From assembly GCA_947095535.1 (NCBI GenBank), contig OX352772.1, positions 52,223,445-52,287,444 of the forward strand: 64,000 bases of DNA, given 5' to 3'. The DNA comes from Poecilobothrus nobilitatus. Lineage: Eukaryota; Arthropoda; Insecta; Diptera; Dolichopodidae. Positions 44,655-58,278 of this stretch are shown here, in pieces. The notes beneath the pieces are model-generated. The model was given only the letters and a program-made list of their open reading frames with translations, made no database searches and was not told the DNA's origin. A program made the position numbers and the translations under genes. Position 1 is the stretch's first letter. Each line of letters opens with the position of its first letter.

Positions 44655-47600
44655 TTAAATTAACAAATTCTAGAAAAAAGGAAATTTTTACAGTATTTTA
44701 TAAAAAAAAAAAAAAAATCAAAAATAAAAGAAAAAAGTTTAAAATTATAAGTAATGAAAGCAATAAGGAAAAAAAAAATTTTATGCTTTTTATATTTAAA
44801 TGTTTGTTCGCCTATTATGTAAATCAGTTAATTTAACAAAAAAAAAAAAAAAAAACAAAAAGTTTTATATAAATTATTATAATAATTTTCAAATTAAATC
44901 AAAATACTATTGTTATTATTAATTATTATTTAAAGATAAAAATGAATCGATAATTATAAAAATAATGATTTAATATAACTTAAATTAATTAATTTCTACA
45001 TTCTACAATAGCTTTATAATAGAAACAAAAAGTTACTTTTTTCTATTTGTTATTTAATTAGTTATTCTTTTTTCTTTTGATAATTAACTAGGATTATATT
45101 CATAATAATTGATTCATTAATCAAAAGAGGAGACCAAATTTATAGATAAAAAAAAAAATTATACTATTTCTTTATCTATTTTTTATTTAAATATCATTAC
45201 TATATTTAATATATATATGTATTTTTTAAATTTTAAATAAACAAAATTGTTTTCATAGAAAAAAAAAACAAAAATTACATTACATATATGCCATTATAAT
45301 TATTTTTGCAGATTATTTTTATTTATTTTTTTTTCTTTTTTTTTTTTTTTATAAGAAACTTTAAATCTGTGAATATTGTTTTTATTTTTTTTTTTTTTTA
45401 TATATATAAATTACATACAAAATTTTTTTTTATTTTTGCCTTAAGTTCAATTAGTTTTTAAGCTTTTTGATTTTATAATTTATTTTTAACATTTATCTGT
45501 TTATTTTATTTATCAATAATATCACATTCTAGAAAATTTTTTTGTTTTGTCTTTAAATGAAAGTTTTTCTTTTAGAATTGTATTGTTTATCCTTTAGTAA
45601 AAAAATTTTCTCTTAAAAATCAACGAAAAATGTTTACATTAAATGTTAAAAATTAATTTATAAGAAATAAAAAAACAAAAAAAAAAGCTTAAATATTTGA
45701 GTTAAGTATAAAATGTTAGATAGCAAGTATATATTTTTAAATGATTTTTTTTTTTTTTTTTGTTTGCATCATTGTCCAATTAACATTAAATTATTATATG
45801 ATAAGGTAGATAACTTATATCAAATATTTGTTCTAGTTAAGTAATTAAAAATCAACTTTTTTTTGTCAATGTTTTTTCAAAATTAAGATTAAGTTCAGAA
45901 ATCAGAATTTTTAACTTTTCCAATAAATAACTGCGTGTATTGTGTATTGTATTGAATTCTGTTTTTATCAAATCAATTATAAAGTTTAAATTTAGTCGTT
46001 TAACCGGCAAAGTTAGTTATTAGTTATTATATTACTAAAATCAATAAGAAAAAAAAAAAAAAAAAATTAAAAGGCAATAAATAGTCTGTAATTGTATCTA
46101 AACAAATATTTTTTTTTTTTAAATAAATTCAATTTGTATACAATAATTTTATCATTGTATAATTTTAATTAATTAAAATATTAAAGATTACGTAAATTCT
46201 TAATAGTTCAATGCAATTAAACTTTTAAAATCACATTTAAGTGAAACATTTTTCTAACAAAAGTTTAGATAATTGATATTTTTACTGCTATTCAACTAGA
46301 AATGAAAATGCAAAGGCACATTTTCAAAAATGAAACTACATACCTAAATAAAAACAAAACTAAAAAATAATTTAAAGATTGTTTAGCATAGAGTAGCAAA
46401 ATATAATAAGAAACTACCTTGTCATTGGAATCTTATTTAAAAATAAAAATTTTTTTTTTTTTGTAAATTTATTTTGTACAAATATTTTTAAACTATTTAG
46501 TTAATTATTATTATATATATATTTTTTTTTTTTCTTAATAGAAATAAATCATAGTAAAAACGATTTATAATAATTCAAATTTGATAAGGGCTAGGCTGTA
46601 TTATAGTAAAATTTTAATTTTTATATAAAGAATTTATTTTTTCAATATATATTTTTAATTATTCTTTGATTAAAAAAAAAAAAAAAATACAACGGGCTAA
46701 AATTATTTTTTATTTTATTTTTTTTTTTGCATATATCTGATTACAAGTTAAGACGGAAACGTAGCTAAAATATTTGTACTTATATAAAAATATATGTAAA
46801 TAAAATATAATATGTGCCAATTTTGGCAAAAAATAAATTTTTTTTTTTTTTTTTTTTTTTTTAGGGTATATTTTTGTAAATATGTATTAGCTTTAATTTA
46901 ATTTTTTTTGCTCAAGTTCTTATTTTCAAATTAAAAATTTCTATTTAAATATGTATATATTTTTTATTAAACTTATAAATTAAATCAACACTATTATACT
47001 TGACTAACTAAACGTTTTCTTACAGTCAATTTAATTTAATAATGTGATAAAAAATTAAAATGTTATCAGTGTTATTATAATTTCCTGTTTTTTTTTTTTT
47101 TTCCTAAAATAAAAAAAAAATATTTTAACTAAAAACATATAAAATGATTTTTATTTTATAATTTATTGCAATTACAGCATTGGTCAAATAATAAAATTAT
47201 GTTTGTGTAGTTTCAAAATTGATAAAAACGAAAAATTTAAATGTTATACCAAGAATGTATAAAAGAAAAAAAGTAATTTTATATTTATATATTTCTCCTC
47301 TCAGTATCAAGTATTATATTTGCAAGCTAAAAAAAATTTAACGTTAGAAAAATCATGGCAATTTCAAAATAAGCAGCTTATAAAATTGAACTAATTTAAA
47401 TGGTAATGAAACATACAATTCCTATAATAGAACATACAAATTCAAATAGAGTTGATCGGCATTAATATAAAAAGTATTGATATTGATTATTCTGAGTAAC
47501 TAAAACTGACCAGGGTTTTTTAAAAATCAGTATCTAATTCAAAAGTCTTGTGTCCTATCAGATAGGAATATCTGATACTCAATCTTTTGAATTTATACAG

Positions 47601-48253
47601 ATGGGATGGGAATTAATAAAGATCAAGTAGTTTAGAATTGGTTATACATACATAATTGGTTGGAAAACTAAAGAAAAAATTAATTAAGTTGTTAATATTA
47701 TGTTGTTGATTTATGTTTAAATTTAATTGCAGCCAAAAGTTATTAATTTCTTATTATAAGTCATTTTATTTACTCAAAATTATTACAAGGGTTTTCATTT
47801 TTCAGAGGAATTTTTAAAAAAAAAAACCTTTAAATAAAAAATTAGTAGTTTCAGACAAGTTTCAATTTTATTAAATTTATTTTATTTTTTTTTTAATTAA
47901 TATAAAAAAAGGTTCGCTTATTTCTAAATTTTTAGGATAGACTTTTTAAGAAATGAAATTTTTGTTTTCTAAACTTTTTTTTAGTTCTAAATTTTCTTTT
48001 TTCTTTTAGTTTCGTGCATCTTCAAACTGCTCATCTGATATTAAAAAAAAAAAAGAAATAAACGATAATATCAACATTTCTAAGCAGTTTTCTTTTAAAG
48101 GAATGATCTATTTTCAATTTAATAAAATGCTTGAATTATGACTCTTAAAATAAAAAAATGTATGCTACTATTAAATATAATTATTAACTTTCTCGCAACC
48201 CCTTACATACAGAATATTTTGTTCAAAATCACAAAATTTTATAAAAAAAAAAT
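44655..48253. other. AT-rich region between convergent SLC35E1-like gene and PDIA3
   Basis: 3.6 kb with many poly-A/T tracts of 10-24 bases and no credible frame. It must hold both 3' UTRs; several AATAAA/TTTATT signals occur, but none can be chosen with confidence. Confidence 0.5.
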
Positions 48254-49729
48254 TTAAAGCTCGGTCTTTTTAGCTTTTCCAGAACGATCAAAACCTTTAA
48301 GTTCATTTGTTGCATGTTTAGCAATATATTTAATGAAATCATCAACATCACGTCCTCCACTATAAGTAACTGGACTATCTTTTGAATCTTTTGGTAACCA
48401 GTAAAGTGTTGGGAATCCTCTAACATCAAATTGTGGTGGAACATCATTTGCAGTTGCATCCATTTTAACTAAAACAACATCTTCATCATTTAATTTTTCT
48501 GCTACTTCTTCGTAAATTGGAGTTAATTTTTTGCAATGTCCACACCATGGTGCATAAAATTCAACCAAAGTATCTTTATCGTTATTTAAAACAAGTTCAT
48601 CAAAGTTCTTAGCTACAGCTACTTTAACTGGTGCAATATTATTTTCTGGTACTGCTTCTGATTTAATATATGGTTCTAATTCACCTTCCAATAGAGCATT
48701 CACGAAATTTCTTAAGTTATCTATTGAGAACTCATCTTTCATTGCATATTTAAGATTCTTTTCATCACGAGCTAAAATTACTGGTTTGTCACCAACAAAA
48801 TCATATCCATATTCGTTCAATTCATGTTGAAAATCTGCTTTGGCACTGACAGCAAATCGAATTTTCTTATCATTAATTAGACTTTCAAATTCTTTAGCTA
48901 CTTTAAGAATTCTGTTTCTCCAATAGTTTGTTCCTTTTGCATTTTTAATGTAATCAACATCATAATATGCAATAATCATAGGATGTGTGAAATCAGCAAT
49001 TGATTCTCTTGTTCTATGACCAACTAAACCGTGAATGTTATTTGTTACAAATTCAGTCAATTCACCAGTTCCTGATCCTTCAAATTTAACAAATGAATTT
49101 TCAAATTTATTATGAAGATGTGATGGTCTGAATATATATACACCATCATTTTCGGCTTGTTTATCAAGAATTTCCTTTGCCGATGTATGACCAAATCTAA
49201 GTTTCTCTCTCATTTTGTCAGCATATTTAAGGAAACATTTCTTTAAATCAGAATCTTTTTCGAAGAAACCAAAAATAGTAGCGTCTTTATTGCCAATATA
49301 TTTCTCGAATTCATCCATTTTAGAAACTTCACGTGAAGCTGGTCCAACTTGAGCTCTCATATATTTAACAATCCCTTCAGCTTCCCGTGGGCCATTATAT
49401 TCTTGTGCAAATTCTCCATTTCTGAATATTTTTAATGTTGGATATCCACTTACAGAGAACTTATTACAAGTTTCCTTACCAGCTTCAGTGCAATCAACTT
49501 TGGCTAATGCAATTTTATTTTCATCGTTCTTTAATAACTCAGCGGCTTTTGCGTATTCCGGTTTCAATCTTTTGCAATGGCCACACCAAGGAGCATAGAA
49601 CATAACCAAAGTTGTTTCATGATCAGCAATTATATTTTCAAAATCGCTGTCGCCCAAATCTAATACATCACTTTCTGCACAATTTACTGCATATATAGAT
49701 AAACTTAAAAGCAGCAAAAATCTTAACAT
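48254..49729 (-). CDS. ERp60: Protein disulfide-isomerase A3 (ERp57/ERp60)
   Basis: A single uninterrupted frame of 491 codons from the ATG at 49729 to TAA 48254-48256. The first ~18 residues form a signal peptide (LRFLLLLSLSIYAVNCA). Then a thioredoxin-like a domain with CGHC at 49-52, two inactive thioredoxin-like domains (b, b'; conserved VGHRTRESI), and an a' domain with CGHC at 396-399. The C-terminus KKTEL acts as a KDEL-like ER-retention signal. The enzyme catalyses disulfide formation and exchange on glycoproteins with calnexin/calreticulin in the ER lumen. Length fits PDIA3 (about 490-505). The frame stays open 61 codons upstream (to an ATG at 49912), but the signal peptide fixes the start at 49729. 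No intron in the coding region. Confidence 0.97.
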   Translation of the reverse strand: MLRFLLLLSLSIYAVNCAESDVLDLGDSDFENIIADHETTLVMFYAPWCGHCKRLKPEYAKAAELLKNDENKIALAKVDCTEAGKETCNKFSVSGYPTLKIFRNGEFAQEYNGPREAEGIVKYMRAQVGPASREVSKMDEFEKYIGNKDATIFGFFEKDSDLKKCFLKYADKMREKLRFGHTSAKEILDKQAENDGVYIFRPSHLHNKFENSFVKFEGSGTGELTEFVTNNIHGLVGHRTRESIADFTHPMIIAYYDVDYIKNAKGTNYWRNRILKVAKEFESLINDKKIRFAVSAKADFQHELNEYGYDFVGDKPVILARDEKNLKYAMKDEFSIDNLRNFVNALLEGELEPYIKSEAVPENNIAPVKVAVAKNFDELVLNNDKDTLVEFYAPWCGHCKKLTPIYEEVAEKLNDEDVVLVKMDATANDVPPQFDVRGFPTLYWLPKDSKDSPVTYSGGRDVDDFIKYIAKHATNELKGFDRSGKAKKTEL

Positions 49730-50931
49730 TTTTCTTATAAATGAGTAAGTTGAATCGGCGAATGAATTGATAAAATTGAAGAGAACCTGAATTAAAATAT
49801 ACGTGGCCAAGAATATACCGAAACTGAAAAGCCGATAAACATTATTCGTTAAGTTTTGACAGTTAACTTCATATATTCTTATAAGAGATGACGAGTTCAT
49901 TTGTGGCGTCAAAAAGCGTCAAGAAGTGCTGGTCAGCGGCTTAGTAAGGTCAACTTCATATATTTTTTTTTATTTTAAATTCCTATATCAACAAAAGTTT
50001 AATAAATTAAAAAACAATTTCCATTATTTTAATATATAGTGTTTGATAAAAAAAAAAAACTAATGGTCATCTATGGGTTAAATTAAGTATAATTGAAATT
50101 TCTTTTATTATAATTTACATCTCTGACCTCTGAGTGTTTAAAATTGAAGGAGTACGTTTTGTTTCTCACTCTCTGGTGTTTACTGTTTAGTTAACACTAT
50201 GACAGATAAAAGACGTTTCGAAATGTCGGAGTAGAGTAAAATAAATTCTGTGACGGCATAAATGTCGTTTCGAAACACCAGAATCAAGTTCATAAAGTTT
50301 ATTTTTTTAATCCTAATTTCTACTCGCGAGGTTTAAGGAGTTTTAAAATGTCAAACTCAACAGGTATCGAGCGCCAAGTCCATAGAATACGTTCTGAAGT
50401 CTGAACTGATTAAAAATATTTTATCTCTAAACGCTCCGAAATAATTTTGAAACACAATAGAGCTTTAAGCTGTCAAAAGTGTAAATCATACAAAAATTAA
50501 ATGTTTGACATTTATTAAATCAAAATGCTACGATATCTGGAAATGAAAATCGAATATTTATAATATTCTGACTGAACTGAATTCATTTAGTTCTTTTTAA
50601 TATACTACAGCAACACAACAAAAAACCTATGTACAATATTTATTAACCCATTTAGTCTTAAGTTTTTAAAAAAATGCTCAAATGATCAAACATAATATTG
50701 TTTTTAAATTACCGATTATGTTGCAAGTTGCAAAAGTAAAACTAAAGTTTTGTTTTATTTAGCCATTTAAAACTATTTATTCAATAAACTTTTATACATA
50801 TACATACATACATATATTTTTTTCTTTAGACAACAGAGTTATTTGTTTTTTTTTCATTTTTAAAAGAATATACATACATACATTTCTAGTTTATACTGTT
50901 AACATTTTGTTTTAAAATTTAAAATACATAA
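49730..50931. other. Intergenic with a dispersed repeat copy
   Basis: Includes the 5' flank of PDIA3 and, at about 50149-50480, one copy of a repeat also found inverted at 56400-56930 and partly at 60505-60620. A run of TACATACATA lies near 50800. Confidence 0.5.
50149..50480 (+). repeat. Dispersed repeat, copy A
   Basis: Contains AACACTATGACAGATAAAA, GTTTCGAAA (twice), GAGTAGAGTAAAATAAA and TACTCGCGAGG in order. The same blocks occur inverted at 56740-56930 with roughly 80% match by eye. Edges are approximate. Confidence 0.75.
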
Positions 50932-53092
50932 CTAGTTTGCAATCGGTCTACCAATCCACATTTCGATTGCAATAAAATTGCAACCAAGTTTTTTCATTAG
51001 GCCAGTTGATGCTTTATTACCATCAATAACTCGAACGCAAACATCAATATCAAAAATTTGAGCAAATCTTTTAAATTCCTGTCTTGTTATTATTGTTGCA
51101 TATCCTTTACGTCTTTCTGATTCAATAACCGTTAAAAATCTGAAGTAATAATTTAAATGTAATTAAAAACAAAATGAAAAAAATTAATGATTGAATGAAT
51201 AAAAAAGTGCCTAATGTTCATTAGCTCATTTTTTACCATTACCCTGGACTCATTAATTCATTTGTTACCATCCATGTAATCATTTCGTCTTTTTCATTAA
51301 AAAGTCCCAAACCTCCATTTAATATTATCGAACTTTCTATTAATTTCAATGAACCTGTATATTTATGGGACCAGTTATCATCAATTATTTTAGTATTTTC
51401 TATTTTTAATTCTTTAATTTTGTATAAATTAGGAATTCTATAAAAACAAAATTTAATAGATAAATTATTTATATATATAAATACATACATTTGTAATTAA
51501 AAAAAATTACTTTTCTTCAGAAAAATCTTTTGCTACGCTTTTAGGTAAATAATATATATTTTCTGGCTCTTCAATCATCCAGTTAGGATGCTTTGATTTT
51601 GCAATAGCATAAACTTCTTCTAAATAATTTTTGTCACAACTGAAATAAATAGGTGCAGCAAGCCAATTAATAAATTTTGTATTTTTTAGAGAATCAAGAA
51701 GTTCTTTTCCAGTTGTTTCTTGAGTAGACAAAAATATCCAATAATCCTGTAATAGAAATACAATTTATTCATATTAAGAAAAAAAAAAAAAGAAATGGAC
51801 TCATTCAAGTTATTGTAATTTTGATTCATATTAAAAAAAACAAAAATTCTGGTAAGTGATACTGTTAAAGTACTTGTAATACTCATAATCGTAAGTATTG
51901 TATTAGTTAATACTAGTAAAATGTTGGTAATATTATTATTTAGTTTAGTATACTTATATTTCACCAGTAATAAATATTTTAATTTTACTGAATATTTTTT
52001 GCAGTTTCAGTCCTTGAAAACTTGAAAATTACAAGCCTCACACGTTATAGTCTATATTTTGTTACAATTTTTAGTAAGCAAACACTTTTTGGGTTAAAAA
52101 TTTGCAAAAGTAATTAAATTATAAATCATGACACGTTGTATTCGTATACATTTTTAAAAAGTTTTTTATTGTACTTTTTTTTGTAAAAAATTTACAAAAT
52201 GAGAAGATAATTGAAATGTTTCTTATAAAAAAATTACTTATTTAAAAAGAACACGAAAGCTTTTTTTTACAAAAATTTGCAAGCTTTTAATAAATATTTA
52301 TGCCATTGCCATAAAAAAAAACAAGTTTAAAAACTAATAATATCTACATCAAAAATAAATATATGTACATATTAATAAAAAAAATACTTCTTTGTTTACT
52401 CTGAAAATTTGATAAATTACAGAAAAAAAAAAAAAACTTTAATTAAATTTTTGATGAATTTTTACAAAATTATTGAATATTTTTAAAAATATTTTGTTCG
52501 AAAAGGTCATGAACAAACCTTTTATATTCGCGTCTAATTTTCGTTAAGTTTTTTTTTTTTGAATTTCCTGAATAAATTACATATGACTAAATATCACAAT
52601 TCACAATCAATAACTTGCTTTAATTTTAATGCTTTCGCTTTGCCAGTTGCCTAATGCCTTTGATGTGGTGTGTGTAGTGTAAAAATGTTGGCCAAAGTCA
52701 AAACTTGAATAATTTATGTATTAAATATTTAAATATAATATTCTTTTTAACTATGTAGTAATATTTTTAAATCTTATTAGTAAAATTTTTAAAATATTAA
52801 GTTTTATTATGAGTATTTAAATATTACAAAAATTATTTACCGTTTCATTCTGTTCCGTTATTGCAATGTATGTGCAATTGTTAATAAAACCATTTTTTGG
52901 CCCATAAAATTTTGGTTTACATGCCACTGATAAATTTTTGGATACAGTTGCATTTTCTATTAAATCGTAATTTTTTAAATAAAAAAATAAATAATGGTGA
53001 TCTCGTATAGAATTTGGTAAATTTTTCTTTAATTCTTTTAATACACTTTCTAAATATTCTTTTGATAATAATTGCAAAATTTCATTTGTCAT
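50932..53092 (-). CDS. Glycine N-acyltransferase-like protein (GNAT fold), copy 1, four exons
   Basis: Minus-strand exons 53092-52841, 51746-51511, 51437-51243 and 51139-50932 join in frame (891 nt, 296 aa, the length of vertebrate GLYAT). The last exon has the acetyl/acyl-CoA-binding loop of GNAT enzymes, ESERRKGYA (residues 234-242), followed by VRVIDGNKASTGLMKKLGC and IEMWIG, the usual end of the fold; the N-terminal half is the GLYAT-type region. It probably transfers an acyl group from acyl-CoA to an amino acid or similar acceptor. The substrate is unknown; insect members are uncharacterised. Intron 1 is 1.1 kb, the others 73 and 103 bp. It lies head to head with a paralogue at 54984. 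Confidence 0.85.
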
Positions 53093-54983
53093 CGTTTTAT
53101 TTAATAACCTTTAAACTAAATATTTTAATTTTGGATCACTTTAATTTTCAATGTGTATTTCAAGGTCAAGAATTTTTCCTGTGCTCAAATTTAAATGAAT
53201 GAATACTTACTTATTACATGTGTTCTTACATGTGCAATTTGTGCATTAAAGTTTGTTTGAGATAATTCACATGCATTGTCATATACCTATACATTGTCAT
53301 ATACCTATACCTATGTATACTTACATATCTATGTATTATATGCATATAATTAATTTTGTTTTAAAAATAATTTACAGAGAAAGCATTGCATTTTTTTTAA
53401 GAATTTATATTTTTTTATATTTACATTATGTATGCATTTACATATGTATGTATGTACGTATTGCATTGTAATATTATTTAATTTATTCAGTTAAGCCACA
53501 CGGGTATTTATGAGAAATATTTTATATTCGCACCTACCGTTTTTGCTTTTAAACCACAAAATTTGTTATGGATATAAAACGAAGAGTAAAACTTTTCACA
53601 TAAATACTTATGAATTACGTGGCCTGGCTAATTCAGTTTAATCTTCTCCCCTCTCCTCCATCAACAAATGTATCAACATAATATCAGCGACTACATACAT
53701 ATATGTACATATATACTGTACATACTTATGTATGAACATATGTTTTTTATAAAATCAATAAAACTAATAAAAACAAAAAATTGCCGAAAATTTAAATTGA
53801 TTGTATTGTACCTATTATCAATTTATCATAACTTAAAAGAAAAATTTTAAAATGCAATATTAAAAAAATTACATTTGGCCATAAGATAAAAATTGATATT
53901 AATTGATTTCAATTAAAACTCAGTGACATTTCAATACAAAATTAAAAATGGTTCGTATTATTTAACCAAAAAATTTCGTTAAAATTTTTTTATTGAAAAT
54001 CATCTTCAAAAACAGTTTGTAAGTGGAAAAAGTAATCCTCGCACTGTGATCGATTTATGATCAAAGTAACACTGGTTTAAAATACAAATAAATAAAAATA
54101 CTGAGCTCATAATACAAGCAAATATGTTTATATATATATACATATGTGTGTAGATAATATATTATGTATTCCTCCTTTCGATCCGTTACCTCATTGATCA
54201 TTGTGTTCTGAGATAGATTTTTTGTTTTAATGTTATCCTGTCATAATATTTCAAATGATTGATTTCAAATGTTATAGAAAAGTTGTCATTATTAAAGAGT
54301 ATACATATATGTATGCTGGTTTAATTTTATTACGACAAGAATGGAATCAATTTCGGCATATCGGTTTACTTAATGAAATCATATACATATATACTTCGTG
54401 TTCAATTACCCAATTTAAATTGCTTAAAGAACATCCTTAATAAATTTTTATTAAGTTCCAGTATAATTTGCTGCATCAACCCGACAATTTGAACATATTT
54501 TCGTATGTAAGTGACCTGTTTAAAACTGCTTTCCGGCAATGAAATCGTCACGAACATTTTTTTTTCTAACTTAACTCTAATAATTCGATCCGTGTAGCTT
54601 CTATACGAAACATAAAAAAGGAAAATAAAAAATTTTGATCAGTTAAACATGTTGCTATTATTATGCAAACAAGCATATTCTATGATGCTAAAAAAAATTA
54701 AGTTATTGCGAACCGTTTTTAAACAATTTCACAACTGTTTATTTAAAAAGTACATATTGGTAATTTCCAAAAACAAAAAAACAAAAATATAATAGACATT
54801 GAACTTTACAGTCTAGAGAAGACAAAAAAAATTCTTTTATAATTTAGAATATTTGCTCTTTGCCTAAATACTTTTTGTTTTTTAGTATATTTTTAGTTTT
54901 TGTTATTGAAAGTCTCAAACTCTCAAATACTTAATTAGTATAATAATAAAAAGTTGTGCGATTTAGTAACGTTATTAAAAAAT
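53093..54983. other. Divergent intergenic region between the two GLYAT-like genes
   Basis: 1.9 kb, AT-rich, with ATGTA/TACAT-rich microsatellite-like stretches (53250-53470, 53690-53740) and a short direct repeat, CATTGTCATATACCTATA (53275-53309). No gene; no promoter element singled out. Confidence 0.5.
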
Positions 54984-57900
54984 ATGAATGAATTTGATTC
55001 AATTTTTCAAAATTTTAATACAAAAAATGATATTTTACGAGAATTAAAAAATGATGAATTAATAAAATTAGAAAATTTATATAAAAATCAATCAAAAGAT
55101 ATAAAATATCATTATCTATCGATATATAATCAAAGAATATGGAATGAAAAATTAAATGATTACAGTAGTAATAATAAAGAAAATAATAAAAATGATAATA
55201 AATATAATATTATAAATAAATTTAATTTTAAACCATTTTATAAAAAATTTTATACTCATCGTAATGGTGATTTATTTAAAAATGGAACATATTTTAGTTT
55301 TTCAATTGATTGTGTAATTTAATTTTATTTATTAATTCTTTTATTTAATATAAAAAATATATAAAAAAAAAATTGAAAATTGGAGAATTTGTGGTACTAA
55401 CAGCCCTTCAAAGTTTGGGAATTGCTTTATATTCATGTGGTTTAACGTTGTTATATTATAAAGCATTAACTGAAGTTTAAATGTCAAACTTAGAAATTTA
55501 TGTCAAACTTTAGATAAATGTTTAACCTACCGTTTTTCGTAAATGCTTAAAATTAGGAACTTTTAGATATTAATTTAGAGGGATAAGATGTAATTCAGTA
55601 CTTATGTAAAGTTATTTCAGATAATATGATTGTTACCCTAACCTCTTATTTATAAATATGTATGTGTATACAATTATTTATTTATATTATACAAAGATAA
55701 AGGGAGGCAATATATGAGTATGTGAGTTGTTTAGAACTATAACACGTCTACACTACACCAAGTAATATATTCTTATTAAAGAGCCAATATTATTAAAGAA
55801 AATTAAAAAAGAAATGATAAGAGAAATAAGTATTCAGAATTGCAGTGCAACAAATGGTAGACTTTATAAATTATTTTTAATTAAATTTTGTTCAATTTTT
55901 TCCAACATTTTAGTTTTTAATGAATTTAAATGGTGATGAAAATTTTTTGTTTCGGGACTTCGGGTTATTAATATAAGTTTCTTAATAAACAGTAATTGGA
56001 AGAATTGCAAATTTATTGCAGAGAATTATTGTCTTTATTGCAGAGAATTGGTATATAAACATATAAGCAGATATAAGTTTGGTACTTTGACGATACATGA
56101 ATTGACTTTTCGTTATTTTTTTTTTAAATTATTTTATATAAAATATAGATGAAAACCTTAATAACAATGAAACACTAAAATGAAAATAAAAAAAATTAAA
56201 ACTATTAACTAAAACCAAAGATTATGTATATAAATACATATAATATGTTTGTATATAGTTCTTGTTTAAATATTATTACATGGTTTAGGTTTAGACAATA
56301 CTAGCTGTTACAACCAAGATAAAATTTAGTTATTGATTTGCTACTGCCTGTCTACCGTCTACAACATTTGAAAGTTTTTACTTGTCGTTGTTACAGTTTT
56401 ACAGGAGATCTGGAATGCGTATCGTTTCTTACTCCGAGTAGAGTTTATGCTTTTATAGGATTAACTACCACACTAACATCCAGAGTTAACTTTATTCTGC
56501 CATTTCAAAACGAATAGAGTTAAATATGAATTTGAACAGTCAAAGTGTCAAAATTAGATTGGAACATTTATTTATTTCAAACAAATAATGAAGTTTTCCA
56601 AAAAAAAAATTAATTTTAAGAAGTATTATAGGCTTAATTGAACGATTTCGCTTACAATTATTTTAATATGTAAATTTCTAAGTTAAAGTTTTAAATAAAA
56701 AAATAATAATGATACATACTTCATAAGACTTTGAAATTTGTAACACTCCTTAATTCTCCTCGCGAGTAGGATTAAAAAAATTAACTCTATTACCTCGATT
56801 CTGGTGCTTCGAAACGATATTTATGACGCCAGAGAGTTTATTTTACTCTACTTTGGCATTTCGAAACAACTTTTATCTGTCATAGTGTTAACTAAACATC
56901 AGAAAGTTAGAAACGAAACACACTCCTGTTTATGACACTTTTACATACTTGTACCATCTTGGCTTTGGTAATAAGTCGTTTGGTTAATTTTAAAACGCCA
57001 TTGATTATCAATGTAAAGATATTCCTCCAAGTGTCTTTCTCCTAAGATTCTTTACTGCTGGTTTGCAATAAATATAGTTATAGGTAACGGCAGGGGAATT
57101 TTCTACTCTTGCCTTTAATCCCTATTTACGTTCATGTTTGTTTTGCTGACTTATTGCAGCATGTATACTTTTAACAGTATATGTGTTGAGTTGATGTGTA
57201 TAGTAGATCCACTTTGCTCAATTTAAATCCTTGTATTTTTTTTTGTCTTATGCGATTATTTTCAATTTTAAAAAATATTAATAATAAATTTTTATTCCAT
57301 TAATACCTAACTGACACTAAAACTTATAGTGAAAGTTACGAAATTAAAAATGAAGTCTTAAGTAATATTTTAAAATTTATACACTTAAGCTTTTGTTTTT
57401 GCGTATTTTAAATGTTAAATTTTTAATTCAATTGAATTTTATTTCAATTAAAGAAAACTACAATATCATTTCATACATTGGAATCAACATTAAAAGAGTT
57501 AACAGAATGTCTTAGAGAAACTAAAATGATATTTTGGAAGGAAGGACCTCTTTTTGCCGGAATTCATTTTTCTATAATGCCACTTGTTAAGGAAATTGTA
57601 ATTCAAAATGGTGGTATAATTGAAAGAAATCGTGAATGTATATTTTTATTATGTGAAAATAATATTGCAAGAAATTTAACAATAGATAAGTAATTTTTTT
57701 TTTTTTGCTTGAACATAACATTTTAATATTAAAGTTTTAATATTTTTTACTTCTTTTTAATAGCTGCATATTTATTTTTTTCTATTTAGAATTGATGAAA
57801 AATACAAAATTCAACCATTATCACAAGATAATATTGAATTCATTCACAGTTTATGGCCAAATAATAAAGAGGGATCTATTAATTTTCTATCAGGTTTAAT

Positions 57901-58278
57901 TTCTTTAAATAAAAGTTTTGGAATATATTTTGAAAATAATTTACTTGCATGGATCTTTCAGAATGAATTTGCTGGAATAGGGTATTTTGTCGTTTTGTTG
58001 TTTTTTTTTTATTAATTTATTATAAAAATTAAAAATTATGCAATTAAATATTTTTCTTTTATTTAAGAATTTTACACGTTTTAACTGAGGAACGACGAAA
58101 AGGATTTGCTAAAATTTTAACCAACATTTTAACAAAAGAAATCGCATTATCCGATAAAAATATTGATGTGGCTGCATTTACAGTTAACGATAATTTAAAA
58201 TCACAAAATTTATTAGAAAAAGTTGGGTATAAAAATGTGATTAATACTTTTTGGATGCAATTAATAAAAATGGAATAA
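54984..58278 (+). CDS. Glycine N-acyltransferase-like protein (GNAT fold), copy 2, four exons
   Basis: Exons 54984-55313, 57454-57689, 57790-57981 and 58068-58278 join in frame (969 nt, 322 aa). Exon 2 is exactly 236 nt, as in copy 1, and all three introns have the same phases (0, 2, 2), so the two genes are true paralogues despite strong sequence divergence. Exon 1 carries an Asn/Lys-rich insertion (SSNNKENNKNDNKYN), which makes it longer. Exon 4 has the CoA loop TEERRKGFA (259-267) and FTVNDNLKSQNLLEKVGYKN. The start is the ATG at 54984; an in-frame extension 10 codons upstream begins only at TTG. Intron 1 (2.1 kb) hosts a dispersed repeat. Function as for copy 1; substrate unknown. Confidence 0.83.
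56400..56930 (-). repeat. Dispersed repeat, copy B (in intron 1 of GLYAT-like copy 2)
   Basis: The inverse of 56740-56930 matches copy A at 50149-50345 block for block. The outer part has imperfect inverted ends (ACAGGAG...ATCGTTTCT at about 56400 and AGAAACGAAACACACTCCTGT at about 56909-56930), suggesting a MITE-like element of about 0.5 kb. Confidence 0.7.

Noticed and set aside
52000..52800. Additional exon within the large first intron of GLYAT-like copy 1
   Set aside because: Exon 1 and exon 2 already join in phase and match the paralogue's structure; no open segment with splice sites was found.
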